64,000 nt of DNA from Trichinella spiralis (taxonomy: Eukaryota > Nematoda > Enoplea > Trichinellida > Trichinellidae), in assembly GCA_000181795.3 (NCBI GenBank), contig CM012953.1, positions 4,798,395 through 4,862,394 on the forward strand, written 5' to 3'. Below are positions 1 through 12,312 of the stretch, piece after piece (the stretch's first letter is position 1; each line of letters begins with the position of its first letter). A program made the translations under genes and the position numbers. A model generated the notes under the pieces. It saw only the letters and a program-made list of their open reading frames with translations. It searched no databases and was not told the origin of the DNA.

Positions 1-759
1 ATGTAGCAATCTGATATGGCAAAAAAATGATTACACATTTCATTACAAAGCCGTCATTAATATAAAATTTTATAATAATTAGAAAAAGAATTTAAAACTT
101 AAATATTATTGAAAGTTAATATGCGTAGAGCATGTGAAAATTAAGCACCTAAATGATTTTAGATGGCTACATGTTTAATGATTAAATTTATTGATTCAGT
201 CTATGAATAACCAATTTAAATACTTGCATAAAAAGTTTTATTACGTGCATGCAAACAATTAATAATTGCAGATAGAGCAGAAAATCCTTTAATTGATGCT
301 TCTGTGTCATCAGAAGACATTTTAATTCTGCAAATCATCGGATTCGAAAATCAAAGCAGTCAACTAATTAAATTTCATCTGCAATGTTTGCAAGTTCAGC
401 AGTCTGACCTTTCTAAATTTAGTACCAGCTGTAGTGCAATACTCCAACAGGAATCATTAAAATCTGAAATTACTCTGTTATCTCCGCATTCACTGCTTCA
501 ACATTCATCATGCCTAGTTTTGAAGTTCAGCTTTATGAATAAGCTTAAACAATAAGAAAAGAAAAGAAACTCTCACAACTATTCCGTGAAACCAATGATA
601 AACACTCCAATAGAAAATACTTTTTATCGCATGTGGGAAATATCATTAGAACAATGCCGTTCTTAGATTTTTTTACCGAGTAAAACCACCCCCTATTTGC
701 CGTTTTGTTTTGTATGCATATCCATATTTTTGCAACATTCCACTTTGTCGAAATCATTA
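1..759. other. AT-rich intergenic DNA
   Basis: No coding exon, RNA gene or repeat was recognised. Short open frames here have no family resemblance and no plausible splice partners. Confidence 0.5.
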
Positions 760-1148
760 AATTCGTAACGGACCGCTGGCTCGAGCAGGCTCGTCCGCTT
801 CTTCCACCAGATTATTGGTGCGTCCATCGCTATTTGGTATTGACTGGCGCATTTCTTTTCCTTTCTGTCTCGCGCTTTCCTGATGGCATTGCGACAATAA
901 AACAACAAACGATGAGTATATACTTTATTAAACAATCAGAAGCAAAGACCGACGACGATGTAACAACGAACACACTTTTTTTGGCAACTTGCCAACCGCT
1001 CCTGTAAACAACCACTACCGTACTCCGCCTCTGATCTTTCATATCTTATTCTTCATACAGTAGCTTTAGTTTTCTTCCACTTCATTTTTTGCAGGAAAAA
1101 TTTCATTAGCTCGGTCCATGTCCGTTGCAAATTGCTTCTATATTAACA
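760..1148 (+). repeat. Dispersed LTR-like repeat, copy 1
   Basis: About 390 bp that aligns in direct orientation, with many substitutions, to 49142-49540. Shared blocks include GCAGGCTCGT, CGCGCTTTCCTG, ACTACCGTACTC and TTAGCTCGGTCC. It is richer in GC than its surroundings and carries AATAAA near 896. Length, composition and the lack of an internal gene suggest a solo LTR, but I could not fix TG...CA ends or a target duplication. A non-LTR dispersed repeat is also possible. Confidence 0.6.
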
Positions 1149-2074
1149 CTACTTTCGCTCTCACAAAATATATTAACTCCAATTCTAGAAGCGGCCAGTA
1201 AAGTCAAGTGCATTTCCTTTCTAAAGAAACTGACAAGGATTAACACAAGCAGTCGCATTTATTAAATTTCTCTGCTAATGCTAATCAGAGCTGAATATAG
1301 TTACCACATGATTAATCACATTATGCAACTCGTAGATTTGAATCGAAATTCTAGTTTTACATTTCTCAGACTTTTAAAAAGTATGAACTTCTTCATAACT
1401 TTAATTACAAAGTGCATTAAGTTTATACTTACATATCACATTACTGTAATGAGAAGTAAAAGCCATAGCTATTCTACTACTTGTAGTCGTTGTAAAATCG
1501 TGATTTTACTGTCTTTTTTTGAATTAAAAGTTTCTGAAGTTAGTATCATGCTTATAAATATAAATAAAGCGAAGGCCGCCACATCGTTAGGCATATATGT
1601 TGATGAATGGAAATAAATATTGAAGCATTCGCATGAATTTCAAACACGCGTAATGCTTTCAAATTATTCATGATGCACACCTGCAATTTGCTTCCGTACA
1701 GTTAGAAAGATTACTGCGCTTACATTTACACTGTTCAACTTGTGTTTCTACTTTATAATGATATAACATTTTCGCGTCGATTTCTGTTTGCTTAGATTTG
1801 GTTTTGTTTAAAATATCAATAATAATTTATTTTTTGTATAAGCTGATTGAATTTTAGGTGAAACTTATTTAAGTATATTTATTCCCTTATACTTTCTACA
1901 AATTGATTTGAAAGATGAACGTAATTTTTTATCCTGAAATTATCCATAAAACTTTTATAAAATTTATTTTTGAAAGTTAATATGAGTTAATGTTAACACT
2001 TTTGAATGTCATTTGTGCCTGAAAATCTGTTTATGGTTGTTGATAAATTGTTATGACAAGTTGTGCGCTGAAAT
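1149..2074. other. Intergenic, upstream of ornithine aminotransferase
   Basis: AT-rich, with no supported exon. It presumably holds the promoter and 5' UTR of the aminotransferase gene. No clear splice acceptor precedes that gene's ATG. Confidence 0.5.
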
Positions 2075-3370
2075 ATGCAGCTATCATTGTTAAGAAAATT
2101 TTCTCATTTATCAGCTGGATGTATTTATGCTGTGCAGAAATGCGGAGTAATGTCCAGTGCAAAATCACAATCCATATTTGATCTTGAAGCAAAGTATGGT
2201 GCACATAATTATAAGCCACTGCCAGTGGCGTTGGAGCGTGGTGAGGGCATTTTTGTTTGGGACGTAGATGGACGACGTTACTTTGATTTTCTTTCTGCAT
2301 ATTCAGCAGTTAACCAAGGTCATCGTCATCCGAAAATTATAGAAGCATTAAAAAAGCAGGCTGATAGGCTGACACTTTGCTCACGGGCGACGTATTCAAA
2401 TGTTTTAGGAGAATATGAAAAATTTATGACAAATTTGTTTGGTTATGACAAACTGTTACCCATGAATTCCGGCGTCGAGGGTTGTGAAAGTGCATTGAAG
2501 CTTGCTCGACGTTGGGCATATGATGTGAAGAGAGTCCCAGAAAATAAAGCTGAAGTGATATTTGTTGAAGGCAATTTTTGGGGAAGATCATTAGCCGCGG
2601 TCTCATCAAGCACGGATCAGGAATGTTATGGCGGGTTTGGTCCTTTTATGCCTGGTTTCAAAGTTATTCCATACGATGATCCGGGAGCTCTTGAACAAGT
2701 GCTCAACACGAATGGTAATAATGTTGCTGCTTTCATGGTTGAACCTATTCAAGGTGAAGCGGGCGTCAGGGTGCCAAAAGATGGTTATTTGAGAAAAGTT
2801 GCTGAAATTTGTCAAAGGTATAACGTTTTATTGATTGTAGATGAAGTTCAAACAGGATTAGGTCGTACTGGAAAAAGGTTGTGTTCCGACTATGAGAATG
2901 TTCGCCCAGACATCCTTATTTTGGGTAAAGCGCTTTCAGGCGGCTGTTATCCAATTTCGGCGGTTTTATGTGATGATTCAATTATGCTTAACATTAAGCC
3001 AGGTCAGCACGGTTCTACTTTTGGAGGTAATCCATTAGCTTGCCGAATTGCGATGGCTGCTGTAAGAGTTGTCGAAGAAGAAAATTTAGCTTCTAACGCT
3101 TTCAAGATGGGACAACTTTTTCATCAACAAATGCATAGCTTGCCAAGTGCAATTGTAAAAGCTGTTCGTGGCAAGGGTCTTCTCAACGCAATAGAAATCA
3201 ACAATGGTTATGATGCATGGGAATTATGCATCCGCTTATTAGAAAATGGACTTTTAGCCAAAACCACGCATGGAAATAAAATTCGATTTGCTCCTCCATT
3301 GGTGATCGACGAGTTTCAGATGCTAGAAGCATGCTCTATCATAAAACATGTTCTTCAATGCTTTACCTAA
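2075..3370 (+). CDS. oat: Ornithine aminotransferase, mitochondrial, intronless
   Basis: A 431-residue open frame for ornithine--oxo-acid aminotransferase, the PLP enzyme that moves the delta-amino group of ornithine to 2-oxoglutarate and links arginine/ornithine to proline and glutamate metabolism in the mitochondrial matrix. The class III aminotransferase core is complete: [14 protein letters not shown] in the middle, then [15 protein letters not shown] with the expected PLP-lysine at residue 285, and [13 protein letters not shown] after it. Length matches animal enzymes (about 440). The first 25 or so residues are basic and hydroxylated, as in a mitochondrial presequence; Met-26 could be an internal start. 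There is no intron, unlike most neighbours. An AATAAA signal lies at 3475-3480. Confidence 0.93.
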   Translation: MQLSLLRKFSHLSAGCIYAVQKCGVMSSAKSQSIFDLEAKYGAHNYKPLPVALERGEGIFVWDVDGRRYFDFLSAYSAVNQGHRHPKIIEALKKQADRLTLCSRATYSNVLGEYEKFMTNLFGYDKLLPMNSGVEGCESALKLARRWAYDVKRVPENKAEVIFVEGNFWGRSLAAVSSSTDQECYGGFGPFMPGFKVIPYDDPGALEQVLNTNGNNVAAFMVEPIQGEAGVRVPKDGYLRKVAEICQRYNVLLIVDEVQTGLGRTGKRLCSDYENVRPDILILGKALSGGCYPISAVLCDDSIMLNIKPGQHGSTFGGNPLACRIAMAAVRVVEEENLASNAFKMGQLFHQQMHSLPSAIVKAVRGKGLLNAIEINNGYDAWELCIRLLENGLLAKTTHGNKIRFAPPLVIDEFQMLEACSIIKHVLQCFT

Positions 3371-3948
3371 TGCAGTCAACAATATTCAGTTTTTTGTCCA
3401 GCAGTAACTGATTAAAAGATTTTTTCAGGTGACTTCTTCTGGGAGGGATGTCTTGTAATACATGTATTAAACAAAATAAAATAAATTATATTGTTTAATT
3501 GGCAGTAATGTTTGACATTGAAAATTTAAAATCATTCAATTTATCAATCAAATCAATTCAGGTAATTTTTCGATAACATTTGAGCGTGCTATATTTGAAA
3601 TACACTCACTTGAGAAGCAGTGTTTTAAGAACTTGTTTTTCATAATTGTCAAATGTGAATTGTTTTTCAAAATTTATGGTGCTAAAAAGTGAATAGATTA
3701 ATCTCATAATTGTTCACCAATCAAATATAACTATGAAAAAAGTTTTTCTAATAAATGAAAAGAAGAAGAATGCAGAAATATGCATTTAAAGTAATAAAGC
3801 TATTGAATTTCTCATCATACAAAGAAAATGATTAGACTTGATTATGCAAATTTTCTGCAAGATTGCGGAGTTGTTTCAATGATGTTTTAAAGTACAACGT
3901 CATAATTTATATTTCTTTTGTTAAATATGCATAAAACCGCGGCGAAAC
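3371..3948. other. 3' UTR and intergenic DNA
   Basis: Contains the aminotransferase 3' end with AATAAA at 3475-3480 followed by AT-rich DNA. Nothing else was recognised. Confidence 0.5.
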
Positions 3949-4020
3949 AGCAGAATGGTCCAGAGGAACCGTATTGGTCCCATAACCCAGAGGTCCGTGG
4001 ATCGAAATCACGCTCTGCTA
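3949..4020 (+). tRNA. Initiator tRNA-Met-like (anticodon CAT), probably a pseudogene
   Basis: 72 bases fold in outline as a cytosolic initiator tRNA-Met: acceptor AGCAGAA/CTCTGCT, anticodon loop CCCATAA with CAT at 3981-3983, and a T arm around ATCGAAA. The T arm and 3' acceptor strand are close to the metazoan initiator. The D stem (GTCC against CCGT) has two C-C mismatches, the anticodon stem has a T-C mismatch and the last acceptor pair is A-C. So many unpaired positions suggest a decayed copy or a tRNA-derived repeat head rather than a working gene. Confidence 0.6.
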
Positions 4021-4616
4021 TCTCTTTGCTTGGCATTTTTACGTGTTAAATTGATTTGGAATTTATTTCTTTCATTTTATAACTCATGTAATAAGAATTC
4101 TGTCAAATCAATGCCAATAATTCTGTAGTTAGTTATTTTTAGTCATGTTGACAATTAAAACGTGAACATTAAAAGCAGATTGTTTACTTAATTTTGCAGT
4201 GTGATATAGCAGTGGTTTTTTTGTTTTCTAGCGTTTGTTTCAGAAATTCTTCAATTTAATTCATGAATTATCATTCTTCGCCATTTCATATTTCATCGAA
4301 TATTTTCATGAATTTGCATGATTCAGCTTTTTATGAATAGAAACCTCAATTTAAATATGTACGTAAACTCTTGTTATCAGAACCTTTGTTTCGAAGCAGG
4401 TTTATAATTTATTTAATAAGAAACTGTAAAATTATTAACAAAAAATATTATAGTAACTACCTTCCAAGAAAATATTCATATCACGTACTCCTTGCTAGTC
4501 TATGTATGTATCTAACATTTCCATTTACTAAGTACTAAAATTAAATAAAGAAAAGCATCAGTAGACATGAATGCACTGTTTATTTGCATAAATATAAAGG
4601 AAAAATGAAAACAAAA
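4021..4616. other. Intergenic DNA downstream of PAN-A
   Basis: AT-rich. It holds the 3' end of the minus-strand PAN-A gene. No other feature was seen. Confidence 0.45.
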
Positions 4617-7600
4617 TTATTTTTGTCGAATTACATCAACCAAAGTTCCTGATTCACAGTACAGAATCTCTGCAAAAATAGAATCATCCTTGACGACGAA
4701 AATGTAATTTTCCTCTGCTGATTTTATTAAATAGCATTCTTTTGTTTGAAAATAATTGATCGCATTGCACTGATTATTTACAATGCAATTTAATAGGCAT
4801 ACTTGAAAATTACTGATATCTTTATTAATCGCCATTACTTCCCAGGATGTTAAATTTTTTTGCTTGTAAATTTCGGCAGCACAAATTTCTTGAGTTTCTT
4901 TAAAATAATAAATTAGTGGTTCAGCATTGTATTTTCGCTCAGCAGGGCGATCTGTTAAACAAAATTATAAGCATATTTCATAAAAATGTACTGTAAAGAA
5001 TGAACAATGTATCTGTATTTCTCAAAACTGAAATGAATTTTATACAATAATTGAATGTCGGTACACAGATATGATTTGTTTTTTGATCCACAAAGTTCTT
5101 TTTACAAATTTCAAGCATTTAATGCACAAATCTTTAATTATTTTGCTCTACAAAGTGGGTCATTGAATATTTTCAAAATTAAACAAAAGATGCTTTTTAT
5201 TAATTTAATACTGTTATTACTGGACTCATAAACTGCAATAAAAGTAGGCTTTTAAACATTTAATTAATACACTTAATTAATTCATTATTCATTTGATTAC
5301 TAGTTCTTAATGTTGTTCATCAATTAATGCAACTGCCCTTCCTTTAATGAAGCGACTTATGAAACTATTAATTAAAATGAGAAAAATTGACAATTCTGTG
5401 TTGAAATAATAAATATATGTACAACAAAGTTTTAATATATTAAAAGTTGTCCAGAAAAAATTTTTACCTTTGAAGCATCCTTTCAGTGCTACAACCAATT
5501 CATGAGCGTGAACCAATATTGAATTGCTGCTTCGTCCTTTGAATATTTTTTTGCATTGGTGATGTAGTTGTGAGAACAGTACTGCCATACATGAAATATG
5601 CTTTCTGCACATGTGTAGGCATCTGTTTAGTGAATAAATTTTTCGTCTAATTTGAATTGCAAAAGCGTTTCGAATTATTCTGATATTTAACACTTGAATT
5701 TTACAAATTTCAAAAAATTCATAAAGTTTTGCATATTGTTCATGAACATCTTCAGCTGCTACGTAGTGAAAAAAATCTAGCTCTTGCTCTACAAAAAGAA
5801 AGAACAGATTCAACGTAATCTGCTAAAATTAATGATATTATTACATGCAGAAATGAATTTACCACGGACATTATGTGTTCTACTGCTTCTTGGTCTTGAT
5901 GGAGAAGATATGCTTGTTTCATCAGATTGAATGCGATTAATAGCAGATTCTTGCTGATATTCTTGTTGTTCGGCTACTGGAATAAATTTCGTATTTATTG
6001 CAAATTTTCTATCTATAGCACGTGATATGAAATATGTGGAATTATTAGAATACATTAAACTTCCGCAAGAGGTGGCAAACATTCATAAATCAATTCCATA
6101 TATGTTATTTTAATTAAACGCTTTTTGCAATAACATAATAAATAAAAAAGGTGGAATGCACTATCTGAAAATGTGTTTATTTAAATACTTGATACCTTTC
6201 ACACATTTTTCTATGAAATGAACCGTTTCTTTCTTGCTTTCTGAATATTCATAAAGTGCTTGGCTAGCGTTAAGCAACATATGCAAACAAGTTTTTTCTT
6301 CTGCTTCGAAATAAACAGCATTGCATAAATTTGCCTGAAACTGCCGAGCGCAGAAATGAATGCAATTTTTAAAATTCATCGACTTCCATAATAGGCTCTG
6401 GTGTTTCATGTGCTTTCTGTGCAAAGGAATTTCATGAACTGTGCATTGAATTTGCATTGATTCAACACGTAACTTTATTATTTTTCCACTACTATTGTAA
6501 TATCTTCTTTCTGAGCCTTCCGTCATATCTGAAAGCATATTATGAATGGTGGTGAACTTTCATTCCTTTCAAAAATATGCCCTAAACATAAACAAACAAA
6601 GGGACAACACACGAAACCTTGTTAAAATTATTGCCACTTGCAAGCTAAAAGTAGAATTCAAATTAATTTTAATTGTGCAATGAATTTCAAATATTTGCAT
6701 TACAGAATAAATCTTAATCTCATCTATCGATGTTTCAAAATTAATGCATATTTAATCATACGCTAAAATGTTTGTTAAATCCAGAAATACGCACATTTTA
6801 ACTGTAACGATATTTTTGAAATTAAATCATAAACAAATTTTAATGAAAGAAAAATAAATTCTGTAAATTGTTCATGTATTATAGAATTTTGTATTTGCAT
6901 TTAATCAAAACGGATTTTTCAAACTCACTGTAATCACAGTAATTCAATGTAAAAAATTGTGATGTGCTTTTTCTCATTACATCTCTACTCTGCAGTGGTT
7001 GATTTTGTCGTAATAGAAGGCAAACTCTTTCTTCACCAGAAAACAACACTGCATGGCACTTCCCACGCACTGATAATACCCTGCAATGTGCAAGGCATAG
7101 CTCTAAATTTTGGAGAAAAAGCATCCCGGTGCGTTTCAGCAAAAAGTTTTCACTGAAAGGATGCCTTTTAACAATGCAAATTTCTGCAGTTGCTTTCAAT
7201 TTAACTGCACTAATTCTGTTAACATTTTCTTCAACTTCTTCTTCAAAAGAGTACATGAAACCCTGAGCTACATGAAAATATTACACAAAAATTTTTATGT
7301 GCATACTAAGGTCAAACAGATAACTATTAGGCACTAAACTTTGCACACTACCTGGCAAGCAGTGTATTACTTTATAAAATTTCAAATCGTGCAACTGCTC
7401 ACTGCAGTTGACTATGATGTTTTCTTCTAGCATGCCATGTAACATTGCACAAGAAGATGCTTTTTCATTATAGGCAAATATGCTGTAGTCGTTAGGATTT
7501 AAATCAGAGTAGCTGTATGCGATACAACTTTTGAAAGAAGCATTAAACAAAAATAGGTCTGTGATGTCCAGAATTTCTTGTCGAATTCCTATTTGTTGCA

Positions 7601-7762
7601 TGGAACAAATTTTATCTAACTCTGGTACATAAATTTGCATTTCTGAACTATATGAAATCTAAAAAGAGAATTTTTGAGTAAATTACTGCTTACTTTTTCA
7701 TTACATACGTGCAACAAACCGCAAAACGCACAGCACAAAGGTAAAATGTTTTGAAGAAACAT
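4617..7762 (-). CDS. PAN-A: secreted five-module PAN/Apple-like protein
   Basis: Seven exons on the minus strand: 7762-7709, 7658-7352, 7267-6929, 6528-6196, 5976-5863, 5788-5468, 4951-4617, joining in frame to 600 codons. Exon 1 encodes a hydrophobic signal peptide (MFLQNILPLCC...). Five exons each carry one PAN/Apple-like module with the pattern C, C-x3-C, C-(N/H)-A, C, C. All internal introns after exon 2 are phase 1. Exon 5 (114 nt) is an extra Ser/Gln/Arg-rich linker absent as a separate exon in the paralogues. Module 1 lacks both C3 (now Ser) and C4 (now Tyr). The protein ends with a short tail, GTLVDVIRQK. PAN modules usually bind protein or carbohydrate outside the cell; the ligand here is unknown. 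The start Met is a choice: an acceptor just upstream would also allow an earlier exon. Confidence 0.78.
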
Positions 7763-8481
7763 TTCTGCATCTTTAGTAAACAAGTTTTCATGAAAAGATG
7801 GTGATACATTTTAATATAAATATCGAAGATTACATTGCAAATGTATAGACATATTTGATTATGGCATATTTGAAGAGTCTTAATTGCAAAATTCTTTATT
7901 CATGCTTATTAATGCATAACATCTTCGGAAAATTTCATTGACTTTTTGATTTGAATGTTCTAGTATAACAATACAAATATTTATTTATTTTATACGCCCA
8001 ATTAGACTGGATGATATATTAGCATTATTTTTTATGACATTATTTTATTACTTTAAATGTGTGGAAACTTTTAAAGCATTTCTAAAAAATAATTTGATCA
8101 TTTGTTAAATAAAACGGCAAATAAGTAGGCCATAAATACGCACCATTCATATCAATGAACCCTCCGTAGTATTGTTCAGATCAATGTGAGCCAACGTTGC
8201 TTAATATTCATATTATTCCGCCATTATTTATTGTTATGGTCTGTGGCTTTCTGATATCTCTTTTCAAAGTATTTTACGCATTTTGAAAAAAATGGACGTT
8301 CTGCGCCTATTTGTGAAGTCTCCGCAACATCTCAAACTTTCGTTTTTGGATTCTTTCGCTCACATTGAATTGCAACGTCTTAATGTCACATTTAATTCTC
8401 ATGTCAAATTGAAACATTTAATTTAATTAAGAACGCACACGGTTTAAATAAAAAAATGAATTTATTAATGATTATTTAATA
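7763..8481. other. Intergenic DNA, PAN-A promoter side
   Basis: AT-rich. It should hold the PAN-A promoter, but no convincing TATA box was isolated. No exon was found. Confidence 0.4.
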
Positions 8482-8790
8482 CAGCGTTTCTCAACAATTT
8501 TATCCTCACAGAACTCCAAATGTAATTTTTTGTCTCGCGGAACCCCTGCATAATTAAAAAAAATTTTTTTTCTTTTTCAATGACGTAGAGGTCTTAAGGC
8601 ATACATAATAAATTTTCATAGGTTGGTTAACCTGAAATAAATAATGGCTACTGCAATAAGATGCATAATGAATAGCAGATAATAGCTACTAGAATTCATT
8701 TTTCATAAGTAACGCTTAAAAGGCAAAACAATGTGTCATATTTCGCAAAACCCTTGAAGACTGCTCGAGGAACCCGTTTGAGAAACGCAG
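8482..8790. mobile_element. hAT-type non-autonomous element (MITE)
   Basis: A 309 bp unit with terminal inverted repeats: left CAGCGTTTCTCAA, right (reverse complement) CTGCGTTTCTCAA. It is flanked by 8 bp direct repeats ATTTAATA / ATTTCATA with one mismatch. An 8 bp duplication with CAG-type ends is the hAT hallmark. The interior matches, in reverse orientation, parts of the larger element at 52806-53575, so this is an internally deleted relative. It encodes nothing. Confidence 0.85.
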
Positions 8791-9606
8791 ATTTCATACA
8801 ATGAATTTTGACTTACATTTTATGAAAGCTACATACTTCATATTTTTATTTGCTTAAAGAGATGCTTGAGTAACTTCACTATCATGCTTGATGAAAATTC
8901 TTAACACGCAAGGTGAATTAATTATTAATTGCAATGCTGAGCTAATTTCGAACATTTTGTAACATTAACTAAAAAAATTGAGCAAAACAGTTCTCAATTT
9001 CACTGAGTTCATTACTTATTTCATTATTATTTTTAATTTAGTTCACCAATCAATAAAACTTTGAAGGTGCGCATACGATGTGGTCTTATTTCTATTTATT
9101 TCATCACTGCGGCATTTATAAAGCAAACATTTCAAATCCATAGCGGTTTAACTTTTTACTAATTAGCACTAATTAATAAATATTCTGCATAATCATGGAA
9201 ATTAATGTTTCGAGCAAATTCATAAATGTTCATAATTATTTTAACTTAATTTTATACTAATATTCTAATATGTACATTTTATTTCACAAATCGATTTGAA
9301 TTCCTTAAACATGTATTTGATTTTACATCTGCTTTGTTATTATTGTGTTAACCCAATTTACAAAAGTACTCTTAAATGACATATCATTCACAAGATTAAA
9401 TATGTGCTGTCGTATGTGAACAGCACGTAATAAGTATGAAGAATTATATACGCAACCATGTGCGTTGTTAATATCTATTTTTATTGTGAGCTAGTTTATA
9501 TTAATAGTTTTCAGATTTTACATGAGTGTAAGATAGGTTAGTAATATTCAAATTTTCAAAATACACTGCTTTCCAATGTTTATTACTCTAGTGCTCCATT
9601 GCTGTT
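8791..9606. other. Intergenic DNA between PAN-B and PAN-A
   Basis: AT-rich. No exon or repeat was recognised beyond the flanking hAT element. Confidence 0.45.
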
Positions 9607-12184
9607 TCATTCACAATACAATAGCTCTGCGAAAACAGAATACACTGATCTAGTAAAATTTGTCTGATTCGCCCTGCCTAACAAACTACATTGTTGATCA
9701 ATGAAATTAACAGCACTGCATTTCTGAGCATTCATAACTGATGCACATTTTGAAAGACACTCTTGTAAACTGAAAGTGTTTTCTATACTTGTTATAATTT
9801 TCCAACCAGATAAGCTCAACGGTTCGTACAATTCCAGTAGACACATTTCATCTAATTCTGGAATGAAGCAAAATAGATGCCGTGTGTTGTTAGCGCGTTC
9901 AGTTTCTCTGTCTAAAATAATATTATCTTAAATAATGCAAATTAATAAGTTAAATTAATTGTACAATTTCAATTAATGCAGCTGGTTAAGGGCAGAAAAA
10001 TTAAAAATTTTCTTTTAAAAGATTAAATGTGAACCTATCATTTAAAATATCACATTATTTTGATTTCATCAAAATTTACATATATAATAGGCTTTATAAA
10101 TTTTAATAGTGACACTGAAATCCGCTTACCCTTTTTGCAAGAAGAAAGCGTTACATATTGTTGATCATCACTTAGTAAAATTTCACCATTTTCATTTCCA
10201 TCAACTGCAATCATGCATGTTTTCATTTGCTTAGAATAAGCAATGCCATTGCATTCCTCACTATTTTTCAGATGACGGCAGATATGAATGCATTCATGAA
10301 AGAATGAGATATTTGCATAATGTTTACTGAATATTATATTCGGAATTAATGTAGAAATCCAATGCCGTGTTACGCATATTTCCTTAAATTCATGTAAAGA
10401 AACTTCCAGTTCAATGAAATGATCTGGGTACTTTAAACGTGTCTCGTTTGGATCTCTCAACGTTATATTCAGAGTTTCATCTAAAACGCAAAAACATGTT
10501 CAAATATGTTTAAACGGTTTTGAAATATTCTACAATTATACAGCATTTGTTGTTTCCATTGTTAATTTACAATGATTAATGTATAAAATTATGGATTATT
10601 TCCCTCAATATATTTAATCAACATATTTGTGTGAAATATGTAGTTATCGGAATTAACTTTTAGGAGTATAAAATTCAAATTAGTACTCCAAATATTTGTC
10701 AAATATTTCAAATTTTATCATTTTAATATTTCATGTGAATATTTCACCCAGATTTTAATTTGATACACACTGATATTTTAAATTAACAGTTTCTTACCAT
10801 CATAAAATTTCGTTATACTTCGATAACCACGGCGTATAGCCGAAGCATATCGTCTCTTCAAACGCATTGTAAGACATGTATTTTCCCTGGATGAGAAATA
10901 ATATGCATCACAACCATATGTTATAATTGAAGCTATGCATATGTTCAAGCATTCTTTTTCATCTGCGGAGTCCCGTAAATGAAGACGAACGGCGGTTCTA
11001 CTTGCATAAAAAACTTCATGATGAATGGCTATTTGCATATCCAAGTGAGAGGCCGCGTATGCAATAACAGGTGGTCTTCCGCTGCTTGGAATGTCATAAA
11101 ACTCTGATCTTGTAAAATCTGAAAGGAAATTATAATGCCAATTAATAAAAATGAACTTTAAATACCTTTAAATAATTATACAAAGGAATAGCAAACAACT
11201 GCGTTTAACAATACAACAGTAAAATTTACGCTTAATTACTTTAACATACAAAATATCAAATATTTAAACTGAAGAAATCAATGAATATTTGAAGCACATT
11301 TTAATTTACCATCATAACGGAACAGAACAATAAAATATTGTGCATCAGCTTCGAAAGTCGGTGAGCTTCCTTGCAAACGAAAAGAACCTGGACGTCGTTT
11401 TAATAAAATGCAAGTTTTTTCCTGAACAGAAAACAAAACGCTGTTGCATGAAGTGTGAGAATGTACATCACAGGCAGCAAGGCAACGCTTTAGAGAAGAT
11501 GCTGTAATTAGTAGCAAACGCTGAATTCTGTAGCTTTCAACAAACGGTCGCCTTTGAACACGATACACCTTATGAATGGACGGTAGATGCACGTCTGCTA
11601 TAATTCCAGCTACATTCAGTAATGTAGTATGAATTATTTTTTTAACAGGAACTGATGAAATATCTAAAAAGAATATTAAACTTAAAATGATATCCAATTT
11701 GTTGCTGTTTGTATATTGCCAGTACAAAGTTGCAGCACAGATTAGCTTTGAAAGATAAAATTTTCATAAAGCAATTTTGTCATACCTTTGTGACATCTGT
11801 GCAGTAAAAGATGACTTGACTGCCCTGTCTCAACATCTTCTGGTAGAGAATAATATGTTGCATTTCTAATATATAACTCGCATTGCTTTGCAAAAAAAGT
11901 ATATTTAATGGAATTGCACGGGTGTCGATGCTGGAAACAAATTGCAATGCAAGACTCAAAACTACAAAACAGTTGCTCAATGTATTCGGCTTCAAAGTTA
12001 TTTATTTTTTTTGCAAGTAAAACACATGTAGCATCTAGTTTTGGGACATAAACTGACATCCAATTACAATTTGCGAGCTGAAAAATAAATATAACATTAA
12101 ATGTTTCATTTAGCAACAAACTACTTACACTGAAATTTGTAATAAATATTACAGTGAAAAAAATATGTTGCTTTAAAACAGCAT
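9607..12184 (-). CDS. PAN-B: secreted five-module PAN/Apple-like protein, start unresolved
   Basis: Minus-strand exons 12184-12129, 12077-11786, 11663-11310, 11118-10798, 10480-10130 and 9911-9607 join in one frame. The first listed exon encodes a hydrophobic signal-like stretch (KQHIFFTVIFIT) but has no in-frame ATG; an acceptor (TTTTTTAG at its 5' edge, phase 1) suggests an unseen upstream exon, or a lost start. Five PAN-like modules follow. Modules 2 and 3 keep the four inner cysteines but lack both C1 and C6. Module 4 and the last module keep all six. The protein stops right after the last cysteine (LLYCE), so it lacks the conserved tail of PAN-A and PAN-D to PAN-G. Introns after the first module are phase 1. 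Confidence 0.7.
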
Positions 12185-12312
12185 CTAAAAAAATAAATGT
12201 ATTTTAATGCGAAATAATAGCTTTTTTACTAGTTCTTCATGATTATCATTTTATATAGGCATTTTCACTTTATTCTCTCTTTTGTTACTAAGGAAACATC
12301 CATTTTTTTTAT

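Noticed and set aside
705-1042. Open frames on both strands over the 0.8-1.0 kb repeat
   Set aside because: They mirror each other across a GC-richer dispersed repeat, and no family resemblance is visible.
1278-1616. 112-codon plus-strand open frame
   Set aside because: Low-complexity AT-rich translation, no motif, signal peptide or splice partner.
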